Below are positions 10,301-18,505 of a stretch of 64,000 nucleotides of DNA, piece by piece. This DNA is from Formosa algae (lineage in GTDB: Bacteria > Bacteroidota > Bacteroidia > Flavobacteriales > Flavobacteriaceae). The notes beneath the pieces are model-generated. The model was not told the origin of the DNA and searched no databases. It saw nothing but the letters and a program-made list of their open reading frames with translations. A program made the translations under genes and the position numbers. Each line of letters begins with the position of its first letter. The stretch's first letter is position 1. The stretch covers positions 35,696-99,695 of the forward strand of contig NZ_LMAK01000076.1 in NCBI RefSeq assembly GCF_001439665.1, written 5' to 3'.

Positions 10301-10616
10301 AGAAAAAGCAAGAAAACTGTTTAAAGAAGTGGCTGCCAAGTATCAAGAAAATTTAAATTACTACAGTACTTTAAAAGTTGAAAAGCAATACGACATAGCC
10401 GAAGAAATTGTAACCAATATAGAGCGTTACAAATCTTTAGTAGATGTTTTATTACGTAAAGATGAAGCGTTTGCGAAAACAGAAATGCAAACGTTTAATA
10501 ATCATTTAAAATTATTTGAACATTTTTATGGTGGTAGCGCTCCAGAACCTGAAGACATACAACCCACAGAATTAGATATTCGTCCTAATGATAGTGCGAT
10601 TGTACCAGTAGAATAA
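7308..10616 (+). CDS. DUF2723 (GT117/TMEM260-like) membrane glycosyltransferase
   Basis: Large 1102-residue inner-membrane protein. The N-terminal 340 residues contain about eight hydrophobic helices and the DUF2723 hallmark YWDAGEYI near residue 35, whose acidic residues sit where GT-C glycosyltransferases have their catalytic loop acid. A second membrane block lies at about 550-660. The remaining 440 residues are soluble, and the last 150 look like helical TPR-type repeats. Human TMEM260, of the same family, is a protein O-mannosyltransferase; Bacteroidetes members are presumed lipid-sugar-dependent transferases, with the substrate unknown here. The polysaccharide deacetylase gene follows after 2 bases, so the two are surely co-transcribed. 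A near-consensus -7 box TAAATTCG is at 7275-7282. Confidence 0.88.
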   Translation: MTQFNFKKWNTILGWFAFAIALVTYGLTVEPTVSYWDAGEYILTSAKLQVGHPPGAPLFQMLGAFFSMFALEPNQIGYMLNLMSAVASAFTILFMFWTITLLLKNIISKDESLSKAKAMAILGSGLVGSLAFTFTDSFWFNAVETEVYAMATLIMAIMFWLGLRWEQDMHTPRGNRWLVIIAFVIGLSFGVHFMGLLTIPGIALVYYFKNYKTITVKNFIIANVVAVAILLFIFKLLLPNALSFFSTSEIFFINTVGLPFNSGTIIAAILLIAAFYFALKYTRDKGYVHLNTLALCLIFIFIGFSSWMMLPIRANANVVVNENAPSDARELLAYYNLEQYPETHLFYGPQFTEQYSGLDENNPYIDDKPNYEKDEAQGKYVIVNDYKRAKQNYNSEHASILPRMWSSEHAENYMLFTGYLDFKLKPEYQMENQLRTSVSNFKNDVAQGNVDFEDYNSFLTQFGQYLDIEKPSLASNIVYLFQYQLGYMYWRYFMWNYVGRQDDIQGRYDNHGNWLSGINFIDEWHLDMPQTNLPSDVKNNKARNTYYFLPFILGLIGLFFLFNKDKKMFWVLFVFFLFTGVAIQVYTNVRPFEPRERDYSVVGSFYVFAIWIGFGVYAIFEALKKHVKTPLLAPAITLACLVLVPGIMAANNWDDHDRSDKYTARSMAKMYLDSCAENAILFTIGDNDTFALWYAQEIEGYRTDVRIVNTSLFQTDWYIDQMKRKAYESDPIPSQLTHEQYRYGTRDYIMKRIVSQDTMDIKDFINFVGSDNPKTKFKYILEMQGEDPSYYPTQLQNSNYFPVENLTVKVDKQAVLNNGIVAAKDADKIVDKINLNISSSALYKNRLLMLDIIANNNWKRPIYFTGGSFGDDDYLWMKDYLQLDGMCYKLVPIKTPISRSNPFDMGRVDADLMYKKVKAWDWGNSGSPDIYHDPETRKNSISYRGNLARLMEQLINENKFDKAEDVADIAMENMPVDYFGYYTLLEPYIAGYYEVGATEKARKLFKEVAAKYQENLNYYSTLKVEKQYDIAEEIVTNIERYKSLVDVLLRKDEAFAKTEMQTFNNHLKLFEHFYGGSAPEPEDIQPTELDIRPNDSAIVPVE

Positions 10617-10618
10617 AT

Positions 10619-11245
10619 ATGGGATTAATACCTGTTAAAACACCAAAATTTATAAAAGGCATATTTCCGAACTACGTTTGGGATATGCCTTTATTAGATA
10701 CAAAGACCATCTATTTAACATTCGACGATGGTCCGAATCCAGAAATTACACCTTGGGTTTTAAAAACGTTAGAAGCTTACCAAGCTAAAGCCACATTTTT
10801 CTGTATTGGCGATAATATTAGAAAGTACCCAGACACCTTTGAAGCCACCATTGCTGCAGGTCACGCCATAGGAAATCATACGTTTAACCATTTAAAAGGA
10901 TGGAAAACAAATACAGAAACGTATATTGAGAATGTAGAAAAAGCGGCGCAATTAATGTCTTCAAAACTATTTAGACCACCTTACGGCAAGATAAAAAATA
11001 AGCAGGCAAAGTTATTAAAGCAGCAAGGCTATCACATTATAATGTGGAGCATTATTTCTTTTGATTGGGATAAAGATTTATTGGAAGAAGACTGTTTAAA
11101 ACATGTTATTAAACATGCCGAAGACGGACATATAATTGTGTTTCATGACAGCTTAAAAGCAGCTAAAAACATGCAATATGCTTTGCCTAAAGTCTTAGAA
11201 TATTATAGTAAAAAAGGATATCAGTTTAAGTCACTTTCGGTTTAA
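10619..11245 (+). CDS. polysaccharide deacetylase (NodB homology, carbohydrate esterase 4)
   Basis: 208-residue metal-dependent deacetylase of N-acetylated sugars. All five CE4 motifs are visible: TFDDGP (catalytic base and metal Asp), HTFNH (metal His), RPPYG, the DW region, and IVFHD near the C-terminus. There is no signal peptide or membrane helix, so it appears to be cytoplasmic or exported by an unrecognised route; this is unusual for peptidoglycan deacetylases but common in this Flavobacteriaceae subgroup. It is translationally close to the DUF2723 glycosyltransferase (2-base gap), hinting at joint work on a glycan or glycolipid. Its last 4 bases overlap the convergent thioredoxin-like gene. 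Confidence 0.92.
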   Translation: MGLIPVKTPKFIKGIFPNYVWDMPLLDTKTIYLTFDDGPNPEITPWVLKTLEAYQAKATFFCIGDNIRKYPDTFEATIAAGHAIGNHTFNHLKGWKTNTETYIENVEKAAQLMSSKLFRPPYGKIKNKQAKLLKQQGYHIIMWSIISFDWDKDLLEEDCLKHVIKHAEDGHIIVFHDSLKAAKNMQYALPKVLEYYSKKGYQFKSLSV

Positions 11246-11538
11246 AGAAACTGCTGAACAATGCCAATAAGTGTATTCGCATCTTGTTCGCCACTATGTC
11301 TCCATTTCATTTCGCCGTTTTTATAGACAATTAATGTAGGCAAACCTTTTACTCGAAGTGCTTCAGCTAATTCTTTGTTTTTTTCAACATCAATTTTTAT
11401 CACTTTAGCTTTATCTCCAAGAGCAGCTGCCACATCACGTAATATAGGATGCATGGCTGTAGATTGTTCATTCCATTCGGTAAAGAAATTTAATAATACC
11501 GGAATGCTAACATCTATTAATTCCCCGAATTTTGACAT
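11242..11538 (-). CDS. thioredoxin-fold protein lacking the catalytic cysteines
   Basis: 98 residues spanning a complete thioredoxin fold, including KVIKIDVEKN, the cis-proline segment GLPTLIVYKNGE (Pro67) and the final helix. At the WCGPC position it reads W22-N-E-Q-S26, and there is no cysteine anywhere in the protein, so it cannot do thiol-disulfide exchange. It is more likely a binding or scaffold version of the fold. I recall similar cysteine-free paralogues in other Flavobacteriaceae, so this is probably a conserved family rather than a decayed gene. Its 3' end overlaps the deacetylase gene by 4 bases, tail to tail. Confidence 0.87.
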   Translation of the reverse strand: MSKFGELIDVSIPVLLNFFTEWNEQSTAMHPILRDVAAALGDKAKVIKIDVEKNKELAEALRVKGLPTLIVYKNGEMKWRHSGEQDANTLIGIVQQFL

Positions 11539-11677
11539 ATTTTACTATTTAAGAGCTCATTTTTTATTTCAACATCCTTATTAATAGTCATAAAAAAACT
11601 AATAAAATAAGGCTTTTGCTCGTGTTCTATCACATAAAAATAAGCAATTCTAAATTAATAATACCATTTATGTTAAT

Positions 11678-12913
11678 TTAGGCCGTTTCAGAGCCTTTTT
11701 TAAGCTCTATAACGGTAATTTCTGGCCATATACCAACACGACCGGGAAAACCTAAGAAGCCAAAACCACGGTTTACATTAATATATTGTCCCATTTCTTT
11801 ATATATCCCTGCCCAATATTTGTAGCGCCATTTTATGGGACTCCATTTTACCCAACCCGGAATTTCAATCCCGAATTGCATCCCATGTGTATGTCCGCTT
11901 AAGGTAAGATGATAATGGTAGTCGTCATGAATCACTTGGTCTTCCCAATGCGACGGATCATGACTCATTAAAATCTTAAAATCGTGAGCATCTATTTTAG
12001 ACACCGCTTGCTTTAAATCGCCTGCTTTTTTAAAGTGACCTCTCCCCCAATTCTCGACACCAATTAAAGCAATACGTTGGCCATCTTTTTCAAGGTATCT
12101 GCTATCATTTAAAATCAGATCAAATCCAATCTCTTTCTGTATCGCCTTCAAATCTTCTAAATTTTGATCTTTTTCAGCCTCAGAATTCCACTGCACATAA
12201 TCACCATAATCATGATTCCCCAATACAGAAAACTTACCATCTTTAGCCTGTAGTTTACTAAATGTCGTTTTCCAAGGAATCATTTCTTCTGCTAAATTAT
12301 TTACCATATCACCTGTAAACAAAATGGTATCGGATTGCTGTTCATTTATCAAATCAATAGCGTATTCTATCTTCTCTCTATTATCAAAACTCCCGCTATG
12401 TATGTCACTAATTTGAGTAATTCTATACCCATCAAACGCTTCTGGTAAATCTTCAAAATTCATAGTATATTTTAATACCCTGAAATCATATTTTCCTTTA
12501 AACATCCCGTATAATAATCCTGCAAAAGGGATAGCAGCCATACCTATAGCGAGTTTACTAATAAAGGCTCTGCGTTCTGGAAAGTAACCAAACTCTTGCT
12601 TGTCTTTTGTAAAATAACGGTACACCCCTTGAGGAAAACGCAACAGGTCTTCGAAACCCAAAACCACTAATAAAATTAATTTAGGCACGATTACTACCAA
12701 TAAAAATCCGAACGCATAACTTTTCGCATGCGTAAGCACTTTTAAATGACTAGGATTTAGAAGTAACTGATAAACAAAATTACCTAAAACAAGAGCACTT
12801 AAAACCCAATAAAGACGATACACATACCGTTGTTTGGTTATGGATTTAAAAGCCTGAAACGAATACCAATCTAAAAGAGCATAAACTAAAAAAAACAGAA
12901 TCCAGCGTATCAT
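11678..12913 (-). CDS. membrane-anchored metallophosphoesterase (calcineurin-like, YkuE type)
   Basis: 411 residues. The first ~150 contain about four hydrophobic helices, followed by a soluble phosphoesterase domain with the dinuclear-metal motifs in order: ISDIHSG (about 165), TGDMVNN (about 200), GNHDYG (about 233), SHDP (about 311) and GHTHG (about 336). Proteins of this layout in other bacteria cleave phosphoesters of lipids or nucleotides at the membrane, and some act on UDP-diacylglucosamine-like substrates; the substrate here is unknown. It stands alone with 139 bases to its downstream neighbour and 150 to the next gene upstream. Confidence 0.88.
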   Translation of the reverse strand: MIRWILFFLVYALLDWYSFQAFKSITKQRYVYRLYWVLSALVLGNFVYQLLLNPSHLKVLTHAKSYAFGFLLVVIVPKLILLVVLGFEDLLRFPQGVYRYFTKDKQEFGYFPERRAFISKLAIGMAAIPFAGLLYGMFKGKYDFRVLKYTMNFEDLPEAFDGYRITQISDIHSGSFDNREKIEYAIDLINEQQSDTILFTGDMVNNLAEEMIPWKTTFSKLQAKDGKFSVLGNHDYGDYVQWNSEAEKDQNLEDLKAIQKEIGFDLILNDSRYLEKDGQRIALIGVENWGRGHFKKAGDLKQAVSKIDAHDFKILMSHDPSHWEDQVIHDDYHYHLTLSGHTHGMQFGIEIPGWVKWSPIKWRYKYWAGIYKEMGQYINVNRGFGFLGFPGRVGIWPEITVIELKKGSETA

Positions 12914-13063
12914 GTAAACTTAATTAAAAGGTAAAATTAACAAATACACCATCAATGTATCTTATTATAGTGTTAAAGCTTGGGCCCTTGGAATTGATAA
13001 CAGAAGTATTTGAAATAACAGAAATAAGCTTCAGTTTGAACGACAATAAGAGATTCAATTAAT

Positions 13064-14458
13064 CTAAAACCACTTGAGTGTAAAATCGACTAGTTTTTGT
13101 TTAAAATTGGTATACGGTGGAAACAGAAATTCTATACTTCCTTTGGTATGTTGTTTTAACACCGAACGCATATTAGAAAACTCCTGAAACCCAAAATAGC
13201 CATGCGCTTTACCAATGCCACTATTATTACTACCTCCAAATGGCAAATAGTGATTGCTATATTGTAATACATTTGTATTGATACAAGTACTTCCCGCACG
13301 CGTATTATTGATAATAAACTGAGTTTCCTTTTTGTCTTTACCGTAAATATACAAGGCTAGCGGTTTTTCGTTAGCGTTTACATAGGTAATCACCTCGTGT
13401 ATATCTGTATAAGTTTTAACAGGTAAAATCGGACCAAAAATTTCTTCTTGAAATAGTACAGAATCTTCTGCTAAATTAGAGATCACTGTCGGTTCTATAA
13501 AATTATCTAAATCGGTGGTGTGACCACCAAGTTCTATAGTAGCATCATCTTCTTGGGCTTGATTTATATAATTTTTCAGCCTATTAAAATGCTTATCATT
13601 TACAATTCTAGCATAAGACTCTGAATTTTCTGCTTTATCATAAAAACTTTGAACTGCAATTTTAAACTCAGCAATAAACTCTGCTTTCAAACCTGCTTCA
13701 ATATAAATGTAATCTGGAGCGATACACGTTTGTCCATTATTTACAAATTTTCCCCAAGCCACACGTTGGGCAGCTGTTTTTAAGTTTGCACTAGGTGTAA
13801 TAATTGCTGGCGATTTTCCTCCCAACTCTAAAGTTACAGAAGTTAAATGTTTTGCTGCGGCCTGCATAACAATTTTACCAACATGTGGAGACCCCGTAAA
13901 AAAGATATGATTAAAGGGAAGTTTTAGCAATTCGGTAGAAACGTCTACTTCTCCTTTTACTAAAGCAATTTCATTTTCAGGAAACAATTCCGAAATAAGC
14001 TCACTCATCACTTGTGTGGTGTGCGGTGTTAATTCCGAAGGCTTAATAATTACTGTATTTCCTGCTGCAATGGCCGACACTAACGGACCCAAGGTGAGAT
14101 TTAAAGGAAAATTCCAAGGCGAAATAATTAAACACACGCCTTTAGGCTCGTATTTAATCCAAGACGACGACCCTAATAATTGCAAAGGCGTATCGACTTT
14201 TTGTCGTGCCATCCATCCTTTAAGTTCAGAACTCACATATTTAATTTCACTAATAACAGGATAAATCTCGGTGAGATCGGTTTCTAAAAACGGCTTTTTA
14301 AAATCGGCATATAACGCCTCGCGTATACGCTGCTTATAATCTACAGCAATGGCTTGTTTTAACGCTTTAAGTTTTTCTATACGTGCTTTATACGTGGTAT
14401 TTCCAACATTAAATTGATTGGCTTTTTGGGCATTAAAAATATCTTGATAACGGTTCAT
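13064..14458 (-). CDS. aldehyde dehydrogenase, ALDH3-like
   Basis: NAD(P)-dependent oxidation of an aldehyde to the carboxylate. The 464-residue length and absence of the long ALDH1-type N-terminus fit the class 3 (fatty/aromatic aldehyde) group. Visible are the Rossmann NAD motif with ISPWNFP, the FTGSPHVGK glycine loop, catalytic base Glu in TLELGGKSP, catalytic nucleophile Cys in NNGQTCIAPD, and EEIFGPILPV near the C-terminal third. The extreme C-terminus is hydrophobic and basic. It follows the TetR gene by 5 bases in the same direction, so the pair is one operon probably controlled by that regulator. Confidence 0.93.
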   Translation of the reverse strand: MNRYQDIFNAQKANQFNVGNTTYKARIEKLKALKQAIAVDYKQRIREALYADFKKPFLETDLTEIYPVISEIKYVSSELKGWMARQKVDTPLQLLGSSSWIKYEPKGVCLIISPWNFPLNLTLGPLVSAIAAGNTVIIKPSELTPHTTQVMSELISELFPENEIALVKGEVDVSTELLKLPFNHIFFTGSPHVGKIVMQAAAKHLTSVTLELGGKSPAIITPSANLKTAAQRVAWGKFVNNGQTCIAPDYIYIEAGLKAEFIAEFKIAVQSFYDKAENSESYARIVNDKHFNRLKNYINQAQEDDATIELGGHTTDLDNFIEPTVISNLAEDSVLFQEEIFGPILPVKTYTDIHEVITYVNANEKPLALYIYGKDKKETQFIINNTRAGSTCINTNVLQYSNHYLPFGGSNNSGIGKAHGYFGFQEFSNMRSVLKQHTKGSIEFLFPPYTNFKQKLVDFTLKWF

Positions 14459-14463
14459 TAATC

Positions 14464-15072
14464 TTAAGATTCGCGCGCTGGCAGTTTAGAATAATTTTGC
14501 AATCCGCTTACAAATATATTGGCTAAAAAATGAGCCATTTCCTCTTTAGACGATTCAAAATAATTGTGATGTAAGCACACAAAAAGTTCTGATGCCGAAG
14601 ATATAGCAACCAAACTAAACATTTTAAAATATTTATTATCGGCAAAAGCCACTTCGGGAAAACGTTTTAAATCTTCTTGCATATTAAGCACCAAACTCAA
14701 TATGCTTTCACTACCGTAAGAAATGCTTCTAATTTGGTTCTGATTGTTTTTATGAAACAGCATCATATCTTCCGTACTCACCAAATCTAAATACGCTTTA
14801 AACGAGGCATACAAAAAATCGTAAGCACTTTTTAGCCCAACCTGAGCTTGTTTCACTTCAAAATTAATTTTGCAATTCAGTTCATCTAAAATCACACAGA
14901 AAACATCTTTAGGCGTATTAAAATAATTATAAAATGTTCCGCGACCAATATTACTTTTTTCAACAATATCGCTAATAGACGTGTTTTCTAATCCTTGTTC
15001 AGAAAACAGTTTTAGCGAGGCTTTTATAATACGTTCACGTTTTTCTTTTTTATTTAACTCTCGTCTACTCAT
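14464..15072 (-). CDS. TetR/AcrR family transcriptional regulator
   Basis: 202-residue DNA-binding repressor. The N-terminal helix-turn-helix spans about residues 12-58, with the TetR signature NTSISDIVEKSNIGRGTFYNYF broken by a normal turn. The rest is a helical ligand-binding domain with no recognisable ligand. It is the promoter-proximal gene of a two-gene operon with the aldehyde dehydrogenase (5-base gap), so it likely senses an aldehyde or a related molecule and represses its own operon. I did not find a convincing operator palindrome in the 205 bases between it and polA. Confidence 0.9.
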   Translation of the reverse strand: MSRRELNKKEKRERIIKASLKLFSEQGLENTSISDIVEKSNIGRGTFYNYFNTPKDVFCVILDELNCKINFEVKQAQVGLKSAYDFLYASFKAYLDLVSTEDMMLFHKNNQNQIRSISYGSESILSLVLNMQEDLKRFPEVAFADNKYFKMFSLVAISSASELFVCLHHNYFESSKEEMAHFLANIFVSGLQNYSKLPARES

Positions 15073-15247
15073 TCTGCGCTATCCTACTTTAGTTTTTGTC
15101 AAAAAATAAAAGTACATAATAAAGCGTAAAAGCATCTGAGATCTCTAAAATAAATACGGTTTCCCTCAAATTTTTAAGACATTATGTAAATTCAGTTTTA
15201 AAAATATTGGTTCTTTATTTAAATTCTAATTAACACGCCTTTTTTTG

Positions 15248-15255
15248 TAGTTTTG
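15248..15255 (+). promoter_or_regulatory. -7 promoter box of polA
   Basis: TAGTTTTG matches TAnnTTTG. It ends 22 bases ahead of the ATG, the same spacing as for pyrH and the 24757 gene. No clear -33 element. Confidence 0.55.
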
Positions 15256-15277
15256 ACATTCTTACAAAATCTATATC

Positions 15278-18115
15278 ATGTCAGAACAAAAACGTCTATT
15301 TTTAGTTGATGCTTATGCACTTATTTTTCGCGGTTATTACGCTTTTATAAAAAACCCAAGAATCAATTCTAAAGGCTTGGATACCTCAGCTATTTTAGGG
15401 TTTACAAATTCGTTATTAGACGTTATAAAACGTGAGCGTCCAGACCATTTGGCAGTGTGTTTTGACAAAGGCGGAAGTGTAGATCGCGTTGAGATGCTTG
15501 AAACATACAAAGCAAATCGCGATGCCACACCTGAAGCCATAAAAACTGCAATTCCTTATATCTGTAGTATCCTTGAAGCGATGCATATTCCAATTATGGT
15601 GAAGGAAGGTTTTGAAGCCGATGATGTGATTGGAACCCTAGCAAAAAAAGCAGAGCTTGAAGGTTACCAAACGTTTATGGTCACACCAGATAAAGATTTT
15701 GCGCAGTTGGTTTCCGAAAATATTTTTATGTACCGCCCTGTTTTTGGTGGTGGTTACGAAACTTGGGGTATTCCTGAAGTACTTAAAAAATTCGAAATTG
15801 AACGCCCAGAACAAGTGATCGATTTTCTTGGTATGATGGGAGATGCTTCCGATAATATTCCAGGCCTTCCTGGCGTTGGAGAAAAAACAGCCAAGAAATT
15901 TTTAGCGCAATACGGCAGTATGGAAAACCTTTTAGCAAACACACACGAGCTAAAAGGCAAAATGAAAGAGAAAGTTGAAGCCGCTAAAGAACTGGGATTA
16001 TTATCTAAGAAATTAGCCACCATTATGCTTGATGTGCCGGTTGATTTTGATGCTGAAGATTTTGAAATGTCGCATCCAGATATCGATGCTGTAAAAGGCA
16101 TTTTTCAAGATTTAGAATTTAGACGACTTGTAGATAGCTTTGAAAAAATATTTACCGTACAAACGGAAGCGACAAGCGATACGACTACGGAAAAAACAGC
16201 TTCTAACGCTTCAACATCGGCAGCAGGTGCAGGACAATTCTCGCTATTTGGCGGAGATGCAGCACCAACTTCAGATGCAACAGCAGAAGATCCTAACCAA
16301 AGAAAAACAGCCGAAAACACCTCGCATTTTTACCAAAGTGTAGCCTCGGGCATGGCCACAAAATTATTCCTTAAAAATTTAATGAAACAAACCAGCGTTT
16401 GTTTCGATACAGAAACTACCGGTTTAGATCCGCTTACAGCAGAACTTGTTGGTATTGCGTTTTCTTGGGAGACAGGTAAAGGATTTTACTTACCCTTTCC
16501 TGAAGATAAAACCGAAGCTCAAGAATTAATCGAAATACTTCGTCCGTTTTTTGAAGCTGAAGACATTCAGAAAATCGGTCAGAATTTAAAATACGATATT
16601 AAAGTCCTTCGCAAATATAACATCACGGTTAAAGGCAAGTTGTTCGACACCATGTTAGCGCATTATCTAATCAATCCAGATATGCGTCACAATATGGAAG
16701 TTCTGGCCGAAACCTATTTAAATTACTCGCCAATTTCTATTGTGGATCTGATTGGTAAAAAGGGAAAAAACCAGTTATCCATGCGCCAAGTGCCTTTGGA
16801 TAAGCAAACAGAATATGCCGTTGAAGATGCCGATATTACCCTGCAACTTAAAGAACATTTTGAAAACGAATTAGGCCAAGCCAATACTCAGAAACTGTTT
16901 GATGATATCGAAGTGCCACTACTTCGCGTGCTTGCAGACATGGAATTAGAGGGAATAAATTTAGATGTGCCGTTTTTAAACGATTTAGCTGGAGCTTTAA
17001 ACAACGATATCGCTACACTTCAGGACAAAATATATACTGAAGCTGGCGAAGAATTTAATATCGCCTCACCAAAACAATTAGGAGAAATCTTATTTGGTAA
17101 AATGAAGCTAGTCGATAAACCTAAAAAGACCAAATCTGGACAGTTTGCAACCTCAGAAGATATTCTATCGTACTTGGCCAAAGACCACGAGATTATTCAG
17201 CATATTTTAGACTATCGTGGCCTAGCAAAACTAAAAAGCACCTATGTCGATGCCTTACCGTTACAAGTCGAGCCATCAACAGGGCGTGTGCATACAGATT
17301 ATATGCAAACCGTTGCAGCTACTGGCCGTTTAAGTAGTAATAATCCGAATTTACAGAATATTCCCATTCGTACCGAACGCGGTCGCCAAGTTAGAAAAGC
17401 CTTTATTCCTAGAAATGAAGACTACATCTTACTAGCAGCCGATTATTCGCAGATTGAACTTCGTATTATCGCCGCCTTAAGTCAGGAGGAAACCATGATT
17501 GAAGCCTTTAAAAACGGTGAAGATATTCATGCCTCTACCGCAGCAAAAGTATTTAATGTGCCTTTAGAAGACGTGACCCGAGAACAACGTAGCAATGCAA
17601 AAACCGTGAATTTCGGGATTGTGTATGGAGTATCTGCTTTCGGATTAAGCAATCAAACCGATTTATCTCGTAGCGAATCTAAAGACCTTATCGACACCTA
17701 TTACAAAACTTATCCGAAACTGAGAACCTATATGAGTGAGTTGATAGATTTTGCTCGCGATAATGGCTATGTACAAACCGTTTTAGGACGTCGTCGTTAT
17801 TTAAAAGATATCAATTCCAGAAATGGTGTAGTTCGTGGTGCTGCCGAACGTAATGCGGTTAACGCCCCTATACAAGGAAGTGCTGCCGATATTATAAAGC
17901 TAGCCATGATTAATATTCATGAGAAATTAGTCGCTGGCGACTTTAAAACCAAAATGCTTCTACAGGTTCATGATGAATTGGTATTCGACGTTTATAAACC
18001 CGAGCTAGACACCATAAAAACCCTAGTAAAAACCGAAATGGAAAATGCCTTTGTTATGGATGTACCTTTAGATGTAGAAATGGATACCGGTTTGAACTGG
18101 TTGGAGGCGCATTAA
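15278..18115 (+). CDS. polA: DNA polymerase I
   Basis: Full-length 945-residue three-domain polymerase for gap filling, primer removal and repair. Residues 1-290 are the 5'-3' exonuclease, with GFEADDVIG and the GVGEKTAKKFL helix-hairpin-helix. A Thr/Ala-rich linker at 290-350 follows. The 3'-5' proofreading domain is intact: DTETTGLD near 376, the YDIK acid motif and YAVEDADIT. The polymerase domain has motif A ADYSQIELR, motif B NAKTVNFGIVYG and motif C VHDELVFD. The stop codon lies 3 bases before the Nudix ATG, and a GGAGG sits at 18103-18107 within its last codons. Confidence 0.98.
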   Translation: MSEQKRLFLVDAYALIFRGYYAFIKNPRINSKGLDTSAILGFTNSLLDVIKRERPDHLAVCFDKGGSVDRVEMLETYKANRDATPEAIKTAIPYICSILEAMHIPIMVKEGFEADDVIGTLAKKAELEGYQTFMVTPDKDFAQLVSENIFMYRPVFGGGYETWGIPEVLKKFEIERPEQVIDFLGMMGDASDNIPGLPGVGEKTAKKFLAQYGSMENLLANTHELKGKMKEKVEAAKELGLLSKKLATIMLDVPVDFDAEDFEMSHPDIDAVKGIFQDLEFRRLVDSFEKIFTVQTEATSDTTTEKTASNASTSAAGAGQFSLFGGDAAPTSDATAEDPNQRKTAENTSHFYQSVASGMATKLFLKNLMKQTSVCFDTETTGLDPLTAELVGIAFSWETGKGFYLPFPEDKTEAQELIEILRPFFEAEDIQKIGQNLKYDIKVLRKYNITVKGKLFDTMLAHYLINPDMRHNMEVLAETYLNYSPISIVDLIGKKGKNQLSMRQVPLDKQTEYAVEDADITLQLKEHFENELGQANTQKLFDDIEVPLLRVLADMELEGINLDVPFLNDLAGALNNDIATLQDKIYTEAGEEFNIASPKQLGEILFGKMKLVDKPKKTKSGQFATSEDILSYLAKDHEIIQHILDYRGLAKLKSTYVDALPLQVEPSTGRVHTDYMQTVAATGRLSSNNPNLQNIPIRTERGRQVRKAFIPRNEDYILLAADYSQIELRIIAALSQEETMIEAFKNGEDIHASTAAKVFNVPLEDVTREQRSNAKTVNFGIVYGVSAFGLSNQTDLSRSESKDLIDTYYKTYPKLRTYMSELIDFARDNGYVQTVLGRRRYLKDINSRNGVVRGAAERNAVNAPIQGSAADIIKLAMINIHEKLVAGDFKTKMLLQVHDELVFDVYKPELDTIKTLVKTEMENAFVMDVPLDVEMDTGLNWLEAH

Positions 18116-18120
18116 AACAT
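18113..18120 (+). repeat. left copy of 8-base direct repeat flanking the Nudix-helicase cassette
   Basis: TAAAACAT, beginning with the polA stop codon and ending in the Nudix ATG. An identical octamer at 21640-21647 begins with the helicase stop codon. It could be a target-site duplication or short-homology junction; chance is possible because three of the eight bases are forced by the stop codons. Confidence 0.45.
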
Positions 18121-18505
18121 GAAAATAATTCAGGTTACTTGTGCTATTATTCTGTTCGATGATAAAGTTTTAGCTGTTCAAAGAAGTAAAACCATGAAAC
18201 TTCCTTTGAAATGGGAATTTGCAGGTGGAAAAATTGAAGCAGGAGAAACTGAAATTGATTGTATTAAAAGAGAAATATTTGAAGAATTAAATATAAACAT
18301 TCAAGTTAACAAGAGACTTACACCTGTAATTCATGAATACCCAGATTTTAAGATTGAATTAATTCCTTTTATAACAGAATACCGTTCAGGCGAACTAAAA
18401 CTAAGTGAACATTCTGATTTTGTTATCGCTAATAAAAAAGAATTACTTAATTTAGATTGGGCTGAAGCAGATTTACCTGTTTTAGAAGAATTTTTAGCAT
18501 TATGA
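18119..18505 (+). CDS. MutT-like Nudix hydrolase
   Basis: 128-residue nucleoside-triphosphate pyrophosphohydrolase. It begins with the typical VTCAIILFDDKVLAVQR strand and has the Nudix box at residues 37-59: GKIEAGE, then RE at 51-52, I-F, and EE at 55-56. The box Gly is replaced by Asn at 58, a common variation. Members of this group hydrolyse oxidised or modified (d)NTPs such as 8-oxo-dGTP. The ATG is 3 bases after the polA stop, and the stop overlaps the helicase start (ATGA, 4 bases), so the helicase is translationally coupled. In two 60-base lines I counted about 20% and 32% GC, below polA. Whether it acts as housekeeping MutT or as the partner of the helicase is open. Confidence 0.93.
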   Translation: MKIIQVTCAIILFDDKVLAVQRSKTMKLPLKWEFAGGKIEAGETEIDCIKREIFEELNINIQVNKRLTPVIHEYPDFKIELIPFITEYRSGELKLSEHSDFVIANKKELLNLDWAEADLPVLEEFLAL

